In this document: positions 1 through 12,500 of the stretch, piece by piece
Layout: every line of letters starts with the position of its first letter
Numbering within the stretch: the first letter of the stretch is position 1
DNA from: Leptodactylus fallax
Taxonomy: Eukaryota > Chordata > Amphibia > Anura > Leptodactylidae
Direction of reading: 5' to 3'
Assembly: GCA_947044405.1 (NCBI GenBank)
Contig: CAMRHE010000156.1
Coordinates: forward strand, 4,093,001 to 4,157,000
DNA length: 64,000 bases
Notes under the pieces: model-generated
What the model was told of the DNA's origin: nothing
The model's database searches: none
Seen by the model: the letters and a program-made list of their open reading frames with translations, nothing else
Made by a program: the position numbers and the translations under genes

Positions 1-560
1 AGCAAAGACAAATATATATCATAGCAATAAAAACAAAGAGGGGGTAAGAAAAGATAAGAAAGGAGGAAGGCTACAAAGAAACAGAGAGGAAGGCAGACTG
101 AAACTCAGCAGAGTAATAAAAGTGATTCCACAGGAACCACGTTTATTGGTGGGCCCTATCATCCTGCTTCAATTCCGCAAGTAAGGTTTCCATGCTGCGG
201 ATGAGTAAGACCTCCTGAAACCATGACAACAGAGTGGGGTGAGTCGGAAACTTCCACAGTCTAGGGATAACTGTCCTTGCTGCTATTAATAGAAATCCTA
301 ACAGTCTACAGGTATATTTTTAAACTTTCATGGGAAAATAGAGAGAAGGAGTGGGGCAGGGTCATCATCCAGTGGAATTCCAGTGACTGCCTGAATAATT
401 CAACGGACATCCGAACAAAAGGGGTGTAGGAGCCTACATACCCACCAGACATGTGTCATTGTACCCTGGGCATCGTTACATCTCTAGCAGCAATCCGATG
501 TAGAGGGGTATATCTCATGGAGGACAGAGGGGACTCTGCACCACTGAGAGAGGATCTTGT

Positions 561-1016
561 ATGGAGGTCTTGTACAGGAAGGGCCACAGCAGGCTCTACC
601 TGCTTAGGAAGCTGAGAGCCTTTGGAATCCGGGGGGCACTTCTTAGGACTTTCTTCAACTCGGTACTGGCATCAGCCATCTTCTTTGGAGTGGCCTGCTG
701 GGGGAGCAGTATATCAACCAGGGACAGAAATAAACTTGACAAGCTGATTAGAAGGGCCAGCTCTGTCCTGGGGAGCCCACTGGACCCAGTGCAGGTGGTG
801 GGTGACAGAAGGATACTGTCCGTGGTGAGCTCCATGCAGAAGAAGAAGTCCCATCCCATGCATGAGACTGTGATCGCGCTGGGCAGTACTGTCAGTGACC
901 GACTGCTCCACCCTAAGTGTGAGAAGGAGCGCTATCGGAAGTCTTTCCTCCCCACCGCGGTTAGGCTGTACAACCAACACCGACCTAAGCGGAGATCAAT
1001 ACACACAGAGAACTGA
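561..1016 (+). pseudogene. C-terminal part of L2/CR1-type LINE reverse transcriptase
   Basis: A 151-codon open frame encoding the region downstream of the catalytic reverse-transcriptase core. The pattern SRLYLLRKLRAFGI, then FFGVACWGSS and LDKLIRRASSVLG, is characteristic of the thumb/C-terminal part of fish and amphibian L2-like LINEs. The catalytic palm and endonuclease are absent because the copy is 5' truncated, so the first ATG is fortuitous. The frame ends with KRRSIHTEN and a TGA at 1014-1016, then the 3' UTR. It is uninterrupted over its length, but no function is expected. Confidence 0.8.
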
Positions 1017-1216
1017 AATATCTTTCTGACTGTTAAATCCCCCCCCCCTCCTCTGCTACGTCCTATCTGTCTTTCTATCAATGTAATGCTTCTTAACTTG
1101 GAACATTCCTGTACATGTTGTATTTGTATTTGAATCTGCTTATCTTTGCTGCTGTAACACACTGAATTTCCCCATTGTGGGACTATTAAAGGACTATTAT
1201 TATTATTATTATTGTA
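562..1216 (+). mobile_element. L2/CR1-type LINE 3' fragment inserted in L1 copy 1
   Basis: 5'-truncated non-LTR retrotransposon end, opposite in orientation to its L1 host. It carries the last about 150 codons of an ORF2 and a short 3' UTR ending in the L2-type tail (GAATTTCCCCATTGTGGGA, then an ATT microsatellite at 1197-1213). L1 coding continues on both sides, and TTGTA occurs at 557-561 and 1212-1216, a possible 5-bp target duplication. L2 elements typically use short 3' tandem repeats rather than poly(A), as here. Confidence 0.82.
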
Positions 1217-4200
1217 GTTCATTTATTGTGCCTTGCAAGAAATAGAGAATTTATGGCACGCCTGAAAAGCCGAAGACCACACATCTGGTGAGAATGAGAC
1301 CCCCAATTCCCTCTCCCAACCCTTTGCAAACACTGGCAAGCAGGCATCTGAGTTCTCCATTAGCATTCCATAAAGAAGTGAGACAGCATGAGCCTGGGGA
1401 CTAGTTGAAAGGCAAAGCCGCTCAAAAGGCAACAGTGCCCTATGAAGATTATGAGACGTCTTAAGAGTGGCATAGAAATGAGAGAGCTGGGAGGCACCAG
1501 CCAGTGGGAAGCACCAGAGTCAGGGTCTGAGCCTGGAGTGAGTAAGTCAGAGCAGGGAAGAAGGGATGAGGTCACTCAACACAATCTGAGGATAGGCTGG
1601 CCTATGGCATGGGAGAGAAAAGGGCAATGTAGTGCAGCGGGAAAGTCTGGATTGCCAGAGCTAGGAGTCATGGGTCCATCATTATGGAACAGTTTCTGCA
1701 CACCACCATAGAGTCTGCAGGAGCGTAGCACCTGGCTCATGATGTTTGGGAGCACATGAGTCGTACCGTCTAACCAATAGCATTTGTGAAGCCATGAAAG
1801 GGCAGTGAGAAGGAGTGGGCTCAGAGATCCCTCCAGGGCAACCCAGAGCTTAGATCGTGCAGAATGGTGCCAATCAAGAATACGTGCAGTGACCGCAATC
1901 AGGAAGTAACTAGAACACTCCGAGACCGCCAAACCTCCACACCGCTTAGGCCTAGTGAGAGTGCTCCTTGTGATCTTCAGAGGCCGCGATGTCCAGATAA
2001 ACTTAGTAAAAGCTTTCTGGACTATGACAAAAAAAAATGTTTGGGAAGTACTATGGGTATGGTCTGAAAAAGATAGAGCAGCCTGGAGAGTACATTCATT
2101 TTCAGGAGGTTAACGCAGCCTAGCCAAGAAATTCCTTTAGTATCCCAACGAGAGAGGTCTGTCTGGAGGGTGCTCAGAAGCGGGAGAAAATTTAGCGAGA
2201 ATATGTCATTTAGATTATTAGGAAGCTGTACACCCAAATATTTTATTGCTTTTGGGGACCACTTGAATGGAAAGGAGGAGCGAAGATTATGTACTAAAGG
2301 CACAGACAGGGAAATATTGAGGGCTGTGCTTTTGGACAGATTAATTTTATAATTACTATAAAAACTGTAAGTATTAATCTCGCGAAGGAGAGAAGGGATA
2401 GTCGTAATTGGCTGTGTGACGAAAAGCAGGACATCGTCTGCAAATGCTGAAATGTTTAAATGCAGATCACAAACACGGAGGCCCTGAATGTCCGGATTAC
2501 CCCTAATAGCCACCAGCAGGTGTTCCATCCCACAACATAGAGCATCGGTGAGAGGGGGCAGCATTCCCGGGTACCACTATGAATAGTGAGAAGGGAAGAG
2601 AGTGAGCCGTTAACTCGTATTTGTGCACATGAGAAATTATAGAGAGCGCGTATATGGGTGAGCATGGTAGGGTCAAGACCTATCTGGGAGAAAGTAGCTT
2701 CTAGGAACCTCCAATCCACTTTGTCAAAGGCCTTTTCCGCATCCAGAAAAAGCAGCATCATCGGAATTCGAGAGCGTTGGGCATGGTGGATTGCAGAGAA
2801 GGTCTTCAATGTATTATCCCTGGCCTCCCTATGAGGAATGAATCCCACCTGATCAAGATGGACTAAGTCCTCCATGTGCTGGCTTAATCTATTGGCTAGT
2901 AACTTGGAACAAAGCTTCGCATCTGTGTTGATTAGGGATATCAGCCTATGGGTATGACAAAGCAAATGGTCCTTACCCTCCTTGGGACTAACTGTGATAT
3001 GTGCATGCAGAAAGGATGTAAGGAAGGACATATCAGATGATACGGAATTGAAAGATTTTAGTAAGAGGGGCTCAAGATCAGGTTGTAGAGTCTTATAAAA
3101 TCGAGGCGTGAAACCATCTGGTCCAGGGCTCTTACCCGTCGGCAAGGAGGAAATCCCCATGTCAAGCTCTTGCATAGAGAATGAGGAATCATTAAAGGCG
3201 ATATCCTCAGAACCAAGCGAGGGGAGGCTGTGCTAGTTATGTATTGGGTAAGGGTGACTGGTGGGTCAGGCGCCTGGTTAGTGGTATGTGGATGGGGGAG
3301 GTTGTAAAGGGTCTCATAGTAGTCCCGGAATGCCGCAGCAATATCTGCGGTACGATGGGAGGTAATGCCTGAGGAGTTCCTTATGGCCGTTACGTGGGAG
3401 ATAGTATTACGCTCTCTCAATGCTTGGGCCAGCAGGCGATCCGCCTTATTACCCCACTCATAGAAGGAACGTCTGCCCAGTTGTCGCTGCTGCATGTGCT
3501 CAAGCAAGGATCTCCTGACGCGTCGCCATCAGAGATGCTAGAGTAGACTTTTGGAGGGTCTGCTTATGCTGCGCCTTCAGGGTAGCCAGGTCTCTAAGGA
3601 GTAACTGGAACCTCAAGCCTGCCTCTCTCTTGAGCCTGGCCCCATGTTTCATCAGTACCCCCCGAAGCACACATTTTAAGGCTTCCCATTGTACCGGTGG
3701 GCTAGTAGTGTCACTGGAGTGAACTTGCACAAAATTGGAGATAGAGAGCTTTAGGTCAACGAGGCATTAAGCATCAAGCAGCAGCGACTCATTCAATCTC
3801 CATGAGTTAGAACATGGGCCAGGAGATAAGAGACAGATGGAGCAGGAAACAGGGGAATGGTCAAAGAGGAAGGCCGTATCTATCCTAGCTGCAGTCACTT
3901 GGGAGAGGAGTGCGTGGGATATGAGGATGTAATCTAGTATGCTATAAAAGAATTGTGGGCATGGGAGTAGTAAGAGAAGTCCCTATCAGCAGGATGGAGA
4001 ATTTGCCAAGCGTCACATAGGAGCATGGAATGCAGGAGTCTGCGGAGTTTGTTTAGAGCATTGTAGGGGATGTGGAATCTACCCGTGGAGGTATCAATTA
4101 GTGGGTTAATGGAGAGGTTGAAATCCCTACACAGGATGAGGTGGCCCTTAGCAAAGGACTGTAGGGTATTCAGAGAAGACATGAGCAAAGGGACCTGGTT

Positions 4201-5021
4201 GGAATTGGGAGCGTAGATGTTGGCCACGGTGTACACCTTACCATATATTTCACAAATGAGGTATAGATACCTGGCATCCTGATCTACCAGAGAGTCCAAT
4301 ATCTTAACCAGGAGGTTCTTATGAAAATAAGTAGTCACCCCTTTATTCTTACCCTGTGTGCTACTACTGTGTGAACACAGAGGGAAATAGTGGTTTTTGA
4401 TAGTGGGCATGCGCTCAGTGAGAAAATGTGTTTCCTGGAGGCAGAGAATCTGAATCTTACGCTTGTGGGCATCATATAGATTCTGAGAGCGCTTCTCAGG
4501 ATCATTAAGTCCCTTAACATTAACAGAAGAAATAGTAATGTCTGCCATGTGGAGTAGAGGGAGAAGCGGAGAGCAAGTAAGGACAGTATTAGAAGGGGAA
4601 AGACAGAGAGCACAGTCGAGAGTGGTAAAAGGTATAAAGATAAGGGATGAGAGAGTACGGGAGTGTGGGAAGGGCAAGCTAATGGGAGAAGGTGGAAAGA
4701 ACACCGTCAAAGGGGACTACAGAGTGGGAGCACAGGTCTCCAGGTGGTCCCGCACAGCAGGACCCCAGTTATGTGGGGACGAGGAAGGCAGGGCACGTTC
4801 CAGGGGCTCAGATGTAAAGAGCAAAGAGCAGAAGGAGTGCAGAGCTGCTGTGGCCCCTTGAAAGGGGACACAGGAGATGATTAAAGAGGGGAGAATGTGA
4901 ACGGGAACACACTGAATCATGTAAATAGGTGAAAATGGGCATAAGTGAGCATATCAAACAACATCATAACAGAAGAAGATTATAAAGTCCAACAGTAATA
5001 GTTCACCTGACAGGAAACCGT

Positions 5022-6619
5022 TCATGCGGGGTGGTCTCGGTCTGGAGCCAGTCTCCGCCTGTAATGAGGTCTTTGAGAGTGCTGGGGACTCATCTCAGGG
5101 CCTATAGTGTCCCGATTCAGAGGAGCAGGTACAGGATGATCAGCGTCACTGAGGAGTAGGTCCCAGGCTGAGAGCTGGATCAGAGGTAGATCAAGTTTGT
5201 GCAGGAAGTCCGGGAGTTCCTTTGGGGTAGTCAGAGAGATCAATCTATCTTTAATGCGGACCTGGAAGGCAAACGGGAAACCCCAGCGATAGGGAATACG
5301 GCGTTCCTGAAGGATAGCAAGTAGAGGCTTCAGGGCCGCTCTCTGGCGCAGAGGATGTCTGGAGAGGTCTGGAAAATGGAGAGTGAGGCAACATCAAAGT
5401 CAGTAGTTTTGAGGTCTCGAACTTTAAGCAAAATCTCCTCCTTAACAGCATAGAAATGGATCCTACATATGACATCTTGAGATTTGGCAGGGTCCGCGCT
5501 GCGAGGCCGAAGGCACGGTGTAAGTGGTCCATCTCTATGTGAGTCTCAGGGGGTCGGCCCAAAAAGGAGTTGAAGATGCCTGTAAGTGTGGGCACTAGGC
5601 CGCGAATACGTATATTATTGCGGCGGTTGTGGTTCTCCATATCATCCACATGGGAGATAAGTTTGCAGTAGTGAGAAGTGTGGGTGGCGGAAATCTGTTG
5701 GAAAGTATGGAGTGAAGCTGTAACTGAGGACTGAAGTTTTTCCATGCTATCCACCCTGTGCTGCAAGTCAGAAATATCAGTTTTAACCACTTGTAAATCG
5801 TGACATAACGCACACATCAGGTCAGAGGCTAGATTGTCCTCATATAACTTACTTAAGGCGAGTAGAGCCTGAAGTTCTGGGTGGCCCTGAAGAGTAAGCG
5901 CTTCTTCTTCTGGCGGAGGCAAGGGTGACATAAAAGAAGATGTCTTGGTGTGATTGGCACTGTGAGCGCGGTAGCCACTCAAGTTCCTTCTGCAGGTGAC
6001 AGGGGGGACGGTGTCTTCTCCCGAAGATAGATCAGAACCCAACGGGGTAGATGGGGTTGTAGGGGCCCGCAGTCCTGGTCTGGAGGAGTGAGAGAAGGCC
6101 TTCTTAGACGGAGGGCTAACACCCCATTCAGCATCTCCAGCACGGGCTGGGGACTGGGAGTCGTCATTGTGGTGGGCTGGGGGTGACAGGGAGAGCCCCT
6201 GGGATGAATCCCCCACCTCTCCAGATGTCTCAGCTGGAGTTTGCTGCTCCGAGAACAGCGGCGCCTGGCTTGCCGCTGATATCGCAGGGGGAGTGCTTGA
6301 TGGCCAATGAGGACCTGCTGTAGGCTCAGGTATGGTGTCTGGCAGCCGTATGGGAGCTGAGGCCATCGGGAGCAATGTAGGACAGCGGGCACTGACGACA
6401 GAGGGAGGAGATGGAAGCTGCCGCACTGTCAGGGCTGCTCGCTGGGCCGTAGGGGAGCACATAAAGCTGGGAAGATTGCGGCGCAGGCACTTCAGGACCG
6501 GCCTCGCTGTTTGAGGAGCCACACAACTCCAGAGGGAGAAAATAATTAGAAATTGGTATCTCCTGTACCTGAGAGTTGGAAGGATCTACAACAGTTCTCC
6601 TGGAGCGCGTCTTTCCCAT
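5022..6619 (-). pseudogene. L1 copy 1 ORF1 (RNA-binding chaperone), frameshifted
   Basis: Remnant of the L1 ORF1 protein, which coats L1 RNA as trimers. The start at 6619 gives MGKTRSRR, matching the MGKRLPRR start of copy 2. A proline/serine-rich N-terminal part (6522-5900) is followed by a heptad-rich coiled-coil stretch (about 5840-5660) and then the RRM entry motif NRRNNIRIRGL near 5620, diagnostic for L1 ORF1. The C-terminal domain continues to about 5022. A frameshift near 6520 separates the first about 30 codons from the main frame, and a further break near 5250 separates the last about 70. The ORF1-ORF2 gap of about 470 bp has no recognised coding sequence. Confidence 0.82.
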
Positions 6620-6707
6620 TTTCAAGCGTGAAACACTCGTTATAGTGGGGTACACAGCGGAGCTCCTAGAAGTTGCTGCCTGCCGCGAGCATGCCTAGCC
6701 ACACCCC

Positions 6708-7170
6708 ATCAATGTCCACTGTTTTAACAGTTTAATGATAATCTGAAAAACCAAAGGTGTTTTCTCATGGTTGATGAAGCTTAGATGGAATTGTCCGCTA
6801 CCACTTCAGAATTCAGTTCAATTATCTGGATATCTGGGACCATGGACAGGACACATGGGGTATTACATAATTTAATGCTTGGTTGGCTACAACATAGTCC
6901 ACTGGTGGTTTCCACTTACCTGAAATCCCCCTACCCCCGGCTTGTTTCATTACTTTATTCATAATTGTGTTTTCCCAAGCTCCATCTACATCCACTTAAC
7001 TTAAATAAAACCCCTTGTTTCAATCCTTGGAATCTTAAAGTGTAACTTCCATTTCATTAACTTTTATTTTTATTCGTTATTGTGTTGGGGTGTGTGGTGA
7101 ACATTTTTGTAATATACTTTTTTAATCTATCAGACTTCCTTTTAATAGAAAACAGACTGTAAAGTTCCAA
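6708..7170. other. Inter-element sequence, possible outer part of the palindromic element
   Basis: No coding signal. A TTAAAGTGTAACTTCC-like stretch near 7035 resembles TTAA-flanked DNA transposon ends, and may be the outer left end of the inverted-repeat element whose clear arm begins at 7171. This is inference only. Confidence 0.3.
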
Positions 7171-7349
7171 TTAGCAATGCTCTAACTAAGCAAGGCCAGA
7201 GACTCTGTCCATACACCTGTACTCAATGTAGTAAATAGAGCTGAAGCATTTACCAAAGGAGGGATGATGCCTTCAAATGGCTGTATCTTCGGTATACCCC
7301 CTGAAAAAATGATTCTCAGCTTTCATATGATGCCAAGGTTTAAGAACTA
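7171..7349 (+). repeat. Left arm of a long palindromic (foldback/MITE-like) element
   Basis: About 179 bp whose reverse complement is found at 13622-13799. Shared blocks include TTAGCAAY near the outer end, GAAGCATTTACCAAAGG, TTTCATATGATGCCAAG and TTTAAGAACTA at the inner edge. Before L1 copy 2 inserted, the two arms would have flanked a loop of about 85 bp. This architecture suggests a non-autonomous DNA transposon; no transposase is present. Confidence 0.75.
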
Positions 7350-7454
7350 GCTATAGGGGGCGTGGCCTGGACGCGCATGTAGTAGGTCGCGTGCAGGACC
7401 TTCTCCGCTCCACCGCTTGCAGCTGAGACCCGAGGACCCTTCAGAATTGCACTC

Positions 7455-8750
7455 ATGGGCAAGCGCTTACCGAGGAGGGTGGCCCCAGGCACTCCAGCGC
7501 CTGTGGAGAGGTCTGGGAGAGCCACCCTGGACGGCTTCCTCACTCAGCAGCCTTCTCTGCCGGGCCAGGCTGCTGCGGGGCGGCCATCTTGGATTCCCTC
7601 CGCTCTTCAGGCACGGGGGTCGCAGCGCAGCCTTTCTCCTCCCGCGCTCCCCCTGTCAGCCAGCGGAGCACCGCTCCAGCAGAGATCCCTGTCGGCGCCT
7701 GGGCAGCCCAGAGCTTCTCCAGCACGAGTACTCCCACAGTCTCCTCACCCTGGGATATCCCAGCAACTACACTTTGCCTCACCAGCACTTCTGGCAGAGC
7801 GGCATGAGAGGACCCCGGATGTCTCCAGCTCTCCAAGGGGCTCTGAGGTCAGTGGCTCTGCTCCCTCCCACACCGCTGATGAGTTACAGCCTGTGGCCAC
7901 AGAGCTGGTCTCTGTGGCCCCCCACCTACTATCTTCCCCCATCGCCCCTCCCCTCCATAGCTCAGGGGGGGATGGCGCGGTGGAAGGTGCTGGCGTAGGG
8001 GCTCCTCCGCCCCACACTCCCAAGGATTATGGCTCCCCCCTCCAGTCCTGTACCCCCAGAGCTGCCTCCCAGGTCCATCTTCAGCACCGCCACCTTTGGT
8101 GGACCTCCTTCCTCAGCTACCTACTAAACAAGACCTTAAAAGTATGGTTGCGGAAATCACAGCATCCTTCCGATCTGAAATTGCTACCCTCCGCACTGAT
8201 TTACACTCCATTGCTAACCGAATGGATACGCTGGAGAATGACCATGACACTACCAGGGACTATGTTGCCTCGCTGCATGATACTACCGCTAACCAGGGGT
8301 CAGCTATACGGGACATGCAACGTCACTTAGAGGATCTTGACAACAGGGGTCGGCGCAACAATATACGCGTCAAGGGACTCCCGGAAGCTGACCAATCTGA
8401 GGATCTGCCTGCTCTGCTGGAGGCTGTCTTCAACACTATACTGCAGGAGCCCCCCGTCCCACAAAATTAAGTTTCACAGGGCACATCGAGCCCTTCGACC
8501 CAGAGGATCCTCCGCTGCACCCCGTGATGTCATCTGCTGCCTCCACGACTTCACCCTTAAAGAGGCTATAATGAGCAAGGTGCGCAAACTCAAAGACTTT
8601 GAATTTGAGGGAGCTCAACTACAATTTTATCAGGATCTTTCGCTAATCACCCTCCAGAAACGCCGCCATCTCCGACCCCTCCTCCAGATCTTTCAGGAAC
8701 ACCAAATTCCTTACCGGTGGGGGTTATCCGTTTGCTCTCATTGCACGTAG
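7455..8750 (+). pseudogene. L1 copy 2 ORF1, frameshifted
   Basis: Remnant of the L1 nucleic-acid chaperone. ATG at 7455 starts MGKRLPRRVAP. A long proline/serine-rich N-terminus (to about 8090) precedes a coiled coil (about 8120-8330, KQDLKSMVAEITASF...), the RRM motif NRGRRNNIRVKGLPE (about 8340-8385) and the C-terminal domain with RAHRALRPRG and QKRRHLRPLLQIF (to about 8710). Reading changes frame near 8090 and again near 8470, so three segments encode what was one protein. Family ORF1 proteins are usually 300-400 residues; the combined span fits. Confidence 0.85.
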
Positions 8751-9524
8751 GGATGGTCACTCCGCTACGCTTCGCTCCTTCTCGGATTTACCTATCTTCT
8801 GCGACCTGCTGGATGTCCCCTTGCCGGATTTAACAGACTGGGAGCTAATCCCTCCACCCCCTCCCCCACCACCGGTTTGGCACCGACTGGAGCCCAGACG
8901 ACGTCATGCACCCTCCGCGGCGGCGACCGCTCGGAGGCCCCGACTGGAGACTGGTTCCTGAGGAGGATGCTTCTCCTTGAGACGTTTTTTTTTTTTTTCG
9001 GTAGTGCTTTGAAAACTGCAAGCCTTAGCGTTATGTTTGCTTCTCTTTTTCCTTTTCTAGGTCTACGGGTCTCAACTATTATGCTTATTATTGGATTGTT
9101 TTAGCGGAGTGGGGCGGGATGGGGTTCCGGTGACTCCCCTTCCATCCTTCTTTTTACTGGTGGTTGGAGATCTGCCGCCTCCCCTCTGACCTCTTGTCCA
9201 CGCTCTCCCCCCTAAGGGGATACTTGGACTGTGCGGGCATTGATCCTGGTTGGACCTCTGGCTGTCCTCACTGGTCCCCAGGCGAGTGACTTAGCCTCGC
9301 CCACAAAGTATTGTTTAATTGTTATACTTCTTACTTTGTCATTTATGTTGTCTTTTGCCTCCCCCCCCCTTTTCCACCCTCCCTCCCTGATCTAGAGACC
9401 TTGCCTCGACTTTGGGTTCCTGTTTGTGGATCGCCCTTCTGCCTCTTCGAGGGAAACCTGCCAGCGTCATGTGAGATGGGTGAGCTTATTGCAATCCGCC
9501 ACTGTCCTCCAATCCTGAGTCCCA

Positions 9525-12500
9525 ATGGTTAGGTGCGTGACAATTAATGTTAAGGGCCTGGGTTCCAACACTAAAAGGCGCCATGTCCTTAGAGAACTCC
9601 GCTCCTTACGAGCGGATGTGGCGTTTCTTCAGGAGACTCATTTTGACCGCTCCGGTACCTTTGCCTTCGCTAAGCACTACTTTCCCATAGCCTTTTCGGC
9701 CTTCCACGATCGACGCAGAGCTGGGGTGGCTATCCTTCTTTCCCGTTCCTGCCCAATTACAGTGACGACCTCCCACATAGACCCAGGGGGCCGATTTGTT
9801 ATTCTGGAAGGGCTCCTTCATGGTGCCCCGATTGTTTTATGCAATGTTTATGCCCCTAACTCAGCGCAGATCCCATTCTTGCGTTGGGTATTCTCCTGCC
9901 TGCGCGCTCTCCCGCCATCAGCTTGGCTTGTGGGGGGAGACTTTAACATGGTCTTCTCTGAACGGGCGGACCGATTGGCGTTACCCCAGGGTCCAACCCC
10001 CCATAGGATGGCTCAGCTTGCACGGGAGTTCCGTAAGCTGATCCGCGCCCATTCTTTGTACGACCTTTGGCGAGTTGACAACCCTACTGCACGCTCTTAC
10101 ACCTTCTTCTCTCACCCTCATAACACTCACACCCGCATTGATTATTTCTTTGGTAATGCTCCCGCCCTTCGTTTGCTCAGGGACACGAACATTGGCTCCC
10201 TCACCTGGTCTGACCTCTATCTACGACCCCAGTGCCTACTCGCCAATGTCATTGGCGTCTTAACGAAACATTGCTCAGATCATCGACCTCCCTCGAGATC
10301 CTGCGCACACACTTGATGGATTATTTCAGGGACAACTTAGGTTCGGTAAACTCTCTTGCCATTCTCTGGGAAGCCCATAAGGCGGTCATGAGAGGACATT
10401 GTATCGCATTGGCTTCTAGGCTTAAAAGGGACAGACAGGCCCAGGAACAGCTTCTCCAAGCTCGTATTCGGTCCCTTATGGCAACTTTGGCAGAACATCC
10501 ATCCCTGGGGGTTCTTCGCCGTTTGGTTTTGGCACGGGCTGACCTCCGTGATTTGGAGACCCGCCATGTGGAACGACTTCTGCTTTATACTCGCCAGAGG
10601 TTCTTTAAACGAGGTAATAAGTCTCACACCCTCCTGGCAAGAACCCTCAGGGATCATCAGGCCTCCTCCACACCACACTCTGTCCGTGACTCCACGGGTA
10701 CCCTTCAACACCACCCTGACGCTCTGGCGCTGGCGTTCCACTCTTACTATTCTAAGCTATATAACTTACCCCCCCCCGCGAGCACTACCCCCTGGGGATG
10801 ACTCAACACTGCTAGAAGACTATTTAAAGGATTGTTGTCTCCCACGCCTGCCTCCTGAGGCCTTGACTTCCCTAAACACTCCCATCACCAGGGAGGAACT
10901 AGAGGGGGTCCTGAGGGACCTCCCAAATGGGAAAGCCCTGGGCCCAGATGGGTTCACTTACAATTATTATAAGGTTTTCCAGGGTGAACTTTCTGCTCAT
11001 CTATTGTCCCTCTTCAATTCCTTCCTCTTAGGCTCCCCCATACCCCCGACTATGCTCTCCTCACTGCTCACATTGGTCCCTAAACCAGGTAAGGACTTGC
11101 AGGACTGTGCTAATTATCGACCGATTGCTTTGCTGAACACAGACCTGAAACTCTTTACCAAACTCCTAGCCAAATGCTTGGCTCCCTCTGCTTGTCCATA
11201 AGGACCAGGTGGGATTCATCCCCTGTCGTCAGGGTGGTGACAACACCAGGAGGACTGTGGATTTGGTGGAGGTGGCCAATCATTATTCTACCCCGGCCCT
11301 TCTCTTGAGTCTGGACGCTGAAAAGGCTTTCGACCGCATAGATTGATCGTTTATGCATGCTACGCTTAAGGCGTTCGGGCTCACGGGACCTTTCCTCACA
11401 GCTATCCAGGCCCTCTACTCCCTACCCACAGCAGCAATCAAGCTTCCCCATGCATCCTCGCCCTTCTTCCCTATTCGAAATGGCACTAGGCAGGGTTGCC
11501 CCCTGTCTCCCATCATATTTGCCCTCTGCATTGAACCGCTGGCAGCCAAGATTAGGCGACACCCTAATATCAAGGGGATCATGGTTCAGGATAAGGAATT
11601 TAAGGTCTCTCTTTTCGCAGATGATGTACTCCTCACTCTCACCTCCCCTCATACTACCCTTCCAAACTTGTTGCGCTTGCTGGAGACCTATAGCGATCTC
11701 TCAGGATACAAGGTGAACCCTGCAAAGACTGAGGCACTCCCACTCAACATTCCACAGGACCTTCTCCTCCGCAGTAATTACGATTTCCAGTGGCGGGAGT
11801 CCTCTATCCGCTACCTGGGAGTCCATATATCCACCTCCTACGCGACCCTCTATTCGGCAAACTACCCGCGGTTGTTTCGTGAGTTAAGAGCCCTATTGGA
11901 CAAATGGCAACCCTTACCCATCTCCCTTTTAGGGAGAATTGCCGCGGTCAAGATGACTCTCCTTCCGAAGCTACTGTATTTTTTCGAGACACTCCCGGTT
12001 GCGATTCCTCGGGGAGAATTACGGAACCTGCAGAAAGCTTTTTTCAGTTTATCTGGCAGGCAAAACGACACCGAATACCCAGATCTGTTATGCTGGCGGA
12101 TAGGGGGTCTGGGGGTATGGCCGTCCCACATCTGCTACATTACTATTGGGCGTCCCACTTGCGCCATATCCCACTTTGGGCGGCTATGCCAGCATATACT
12201 AGATGGGTGCAGATAGAGAAGCTCTGGCTGGCTCCCATGCACCCTAACGCGCTTCTGTGGGTTGGCTCTCCCCCCACTCCCCCTGCCTCGTACCTGCTGG
12301 GCCCTATTCGGTTTACTAGATCTATTTGGTCTGCCTGTCGTACTAGATTCTCCCTGATGTCCCAGCACTCATCTATGGTCTCCATATTATACAACCCCCT
12401 TCTCCCGGAAAGCCTGACCTCTGCCATGACTAAGGTGTGGTCTAAAGCTGGTCTTTACTGGATTGCGGACATGGTTGATCCTGGAACCTTGGAACTCAGG

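Larger units (their letters stand above)
128..4548 (-). pseudogene. L1 copy 1 ORF2 (endonuclease-reverse transcriptase), broken
   Basis: Remnant of the enzyme that nicks target DNA and primes cDNA synthesis from the nick. The start at 4548 gives MADITISSVNVKGL, typical of the apurinic-type endonuclease. QETH and YAPNS are visible; the usual GDFN appears as RDFN, so one motif glycine is lost. Reverse-transcriptase blocks follow on several frames: GKSPGPDGF (about 3130), AEKAFDKVDW (about 2725) and FADDV (about 2440, the catalytic Asp pair). The C-terminal region runs through 1932-1223, is interrupted by the L2 fragment (562-1216), and resumes at about 556-128 with the cysteine-motif region. 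At least six frame breaks occur; it is a pseudogene. Confidence 0.85.
1..6707 (-). mobile_element. L1-type non-LTR retrotransposon, nearly full length (L1 copy 1)
   Basis: Autonomous LINE read on the minus strand: 5' end at 6707 (GGGGTGTGGC on the minus strand, matching the 5' start of L1 copy 2 at 7356), ORF1 at about 6619-5022, ORF2 from 4548 downward, and a pyrimidine-rich 3' UTR reaching the window edge, so the 3' end and target duplication are not visible. An L2/CR1-type LINE fragment lies inside ORF2 at 562-1216; L1 coding resumes on both sides of it. Many frame breaks make it inactive. The ORF1 RNA-binding motif, ORF2 endonuclease, reverse transcriptase and C-terminal cysteine motif place it in the L1 group. 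It is closest to L1 copy 3 at 19871-24288. Confidence 0.9.
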
